From assembly GCA_028699365.1 (NCBI GenBank), contig JAQVUQ010000090.1, forward strand, positions 1 through 8,864: a stretch of DNA of 8,864 nucleotides. Reading direction: 5' to 3'. The stretch is from UBA5359 sp028699365 [NCBI: bacterium] (GTDB lineage Bacteria; UBP13; UBA5359). How positions within the stretch are numbered: the first letter of the stretch is position 1; each line of letters starts with the position of its first letter. The position numbers and the translations under genes were made by a program. Under the pieces are notes generated by a model. It did no database searches. It worked only from the letters and a program-made list of their open reading frames with translations, and was not told the origin of the DNA. Positions 7,982 through 8,864 of this stretch are shown piece by piece.

Positions 7982-8581
7982 TCAGGCATCTTGCTCGGAA
8001 ATCCTGAACTTTACACCTCTTATCCTTGAGCCTTCAAATGTCTTCTGCCTGCACACTATGCACATATCTTCTTTTCCGGCGTGCAGCGCTCCACAACAGA
8101 TACATTTTACCCAACCGCGCTCTCGTCGTATCCTTTGACGGCAAAGTTCATGCTCCAGGAATCTGCCGAACGATTCCGCCAGAGGCTTGTCTTCTATAAC
8201 GTTAATTATATCCTGTGCCGTCCTGCAATCATCTTCCTGCGGAGAAGGCATCTCCCTTTTACTATCGGAACCCTGACTGCGAACGGCTCCTGTCCTGAAA
8301 CGTATATCTTTAACTAAATCGAAGCCCACCCTGGCATTGAGCCTTTTTTTTATCTCTTCTTTCTGCAGAGACAACTCCTGCGCCCAGGCGGACCCATCCG
8401 TATTCACTGTCATTATACCCGATATGACTCTCTGAGGTGAAGTGTGTCTGCTTATGGCTTTGCCTACCACGTCTTCCCAGACGAGTAAGGACAATTCCTC
8501 TCGCAATCGACGCCCGTCCTCCAGATTTCCTACCATACGAGCGATAATTTCTTCAACGGATATAAATCCGTCTCTTCTCAT
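7982..8581 (-). CDS. dciA: DciA-family (DUF721) protein with C-terminal zinc ribbon, 199 aa
   Basis: DciA is the widespread bacterial loader or recruiter of the replicative helicase DnaB. The DUF721 core lies at about residues 28-98: WEDVVGKAISRHTSPQ (35-50), a GIMTV strand, SAWAQEL (65-71) and KDIRFRTG (91-98). A polar linker (about 99-117) follows, then a charged helical stretch (120-155) and a four-cysteine zinc ribbon, CICC at 160-163 and CIVC at 174-177. Family members with such a ribbon have been described as Zn-ribbon nucleic-acid-binding proteins. The reading frame is open to 8656, but that start would overlap recF by 65 bases; the ATG at 8581 follows the recF stop by 10 bases, though its ribosome binding site (AAAAGAGAAAA) is weak. 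Position directly after recF is classic for this family. Helicase loading by this protein is inferred from the family. Confidence 0.85.
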   Translation of the reverse strand: MRRDGFISVEEIIARMVGNLEDGRRLREELSLLVWEDVVGKAISRHTSPQRVISGIMTVNTDGSAWAQELSLQKEEIKKRLNARVGFDLVKDIRFRTGAVRSQGSDSKREMPSPQEDDCRTAQDIINVIEDKPLAESFGRFLEHELCRQRIRRERGWVKCICCGALHAGKEDMCIVCRQKTFEGSRIRGVKFRISEQDA

Positions 8582-8591
8582 TTTTCTCTTT

Positions 8592-8864
8592 TCAGACAAC
8601 TTTGGAAACACTTCCCTCTTCCACACTGAAAATTGACGCTGCAACCGAGGTTGCAACAGGGAAGGAATTTTCCTCTGCCGTAGTTATAAACGACTGTATT
8701 CCCTCTTTACATATCTCTCTGACAAGGTATTCTTTTCTATGATCATCCAGTTCGGATAACACATCATCCAGCAGGAGCATCGGCCACTCTCCCACTTTGC
8801 TCTTCACCATATCCATAGCTGCCAATTTGAACGCCAGCACCGCTGTGCGCTGCTCTCCCTGAGA
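8592..8864 (-). CDS. recF: DNA replication and repair protein RecF, C-terminal 90 residues (runs off the right edge)
   Basis: RecF is an SMC/ABC-like ATPase that helps load RecA at gaps and stalled forks with RecO and RecR. The visible part starts exactly in frame at the window edge with SQGEQRTAVLAFKLA, which contains the ABC signature motif. It continues with Walker B PMLLLDDVLSELDDHRKEYL and a short C-terminal segment ending SVSKVV. The N-terminal Walker A and the arm are outside the window. It is followed after 10 bases by dciA on the same strand, so the two are probably one transcript. dnaA and dnaN would be expected beyond the right edge, near the replication origin, but this cannot be seen here. 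Confidence 0.95.
   Translation of the reverse strand, partial: SQGEQRTAVLAFKLAAMDMVKSKVGEWPMLLLDDVLSELDDHRKEYLVREICKEGIQSFITTAEENSFPVATSVAASIFSVEEGSVSKVV

Overview
The window is a compact, one-directional stretch of bacterial chromosome. Every credible gene is on the minus strand, so the reading order runs from the right edge to the left: recF (3' end only), dciA (DUF721), galT, galK, a galE-type epimerase, gyrB, gyrA and metG (5' end only). Gaps between genes are 10 to about 180 bases, and no stretch over 300 bases lacks a gene.

Layout by region. 8592-8864 is the RecF C-terminus, followed after 10 bases by a DciA-family protein with a C-terminal zinc ribbon (7982-8581). A roughly 100-base spacer holds four 7-bp tandem repeats and a small hairpin just before a very good ribosome binding site. 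Next come three tightly spaced Leloir genes (4804-7877): galT and galK overlap, and the epimerase follows 19 bases after galK. The 180-base gap 4624-4803 contains the best promoter in the window (extended -10 TGGTATAAT) and a leader with three hairpins. It drives gyrB and gyrA (24 bases apart), probably reading on into metG 21 bases later.

How the genes work together. GyrB and GyrA form DNA gyrase; RecF and DciA act in replication and repair (recombination mediator loading and replicative helicase loading). GalT, GalK and the epimerase convert galactose to UDP-glucose and glucose-1-phosphate. The recF-dciA-gyrB-gyrA backbone is the well-known origin-proximal replication neighbourhood; the gal cluster sits inside it as an unrelated block.

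Organism. GyrB lacks the large insertion of the proteobacterial enzyme, dciA lies next to recF, base composition is moderate, and TTG/GTG starts are frequent. This fits a non-proteobacterial bacterium. My best guess is Chloroflexota (Dehalococcoidia-like), held with low confidence because it rests on general protein character only.

I found no defence system, mobile element, CRISPR array, tRNA or rRNA. The region is mostly ordinary housekeeping sequence, and the points of interest are local: the position of the gal block, the structured gyrB leader, an unusual residue in the GyrA quinolone pocket, an acidic insertion in GyrB, the zinc ribbon on DciA and a short heptamer repeat.
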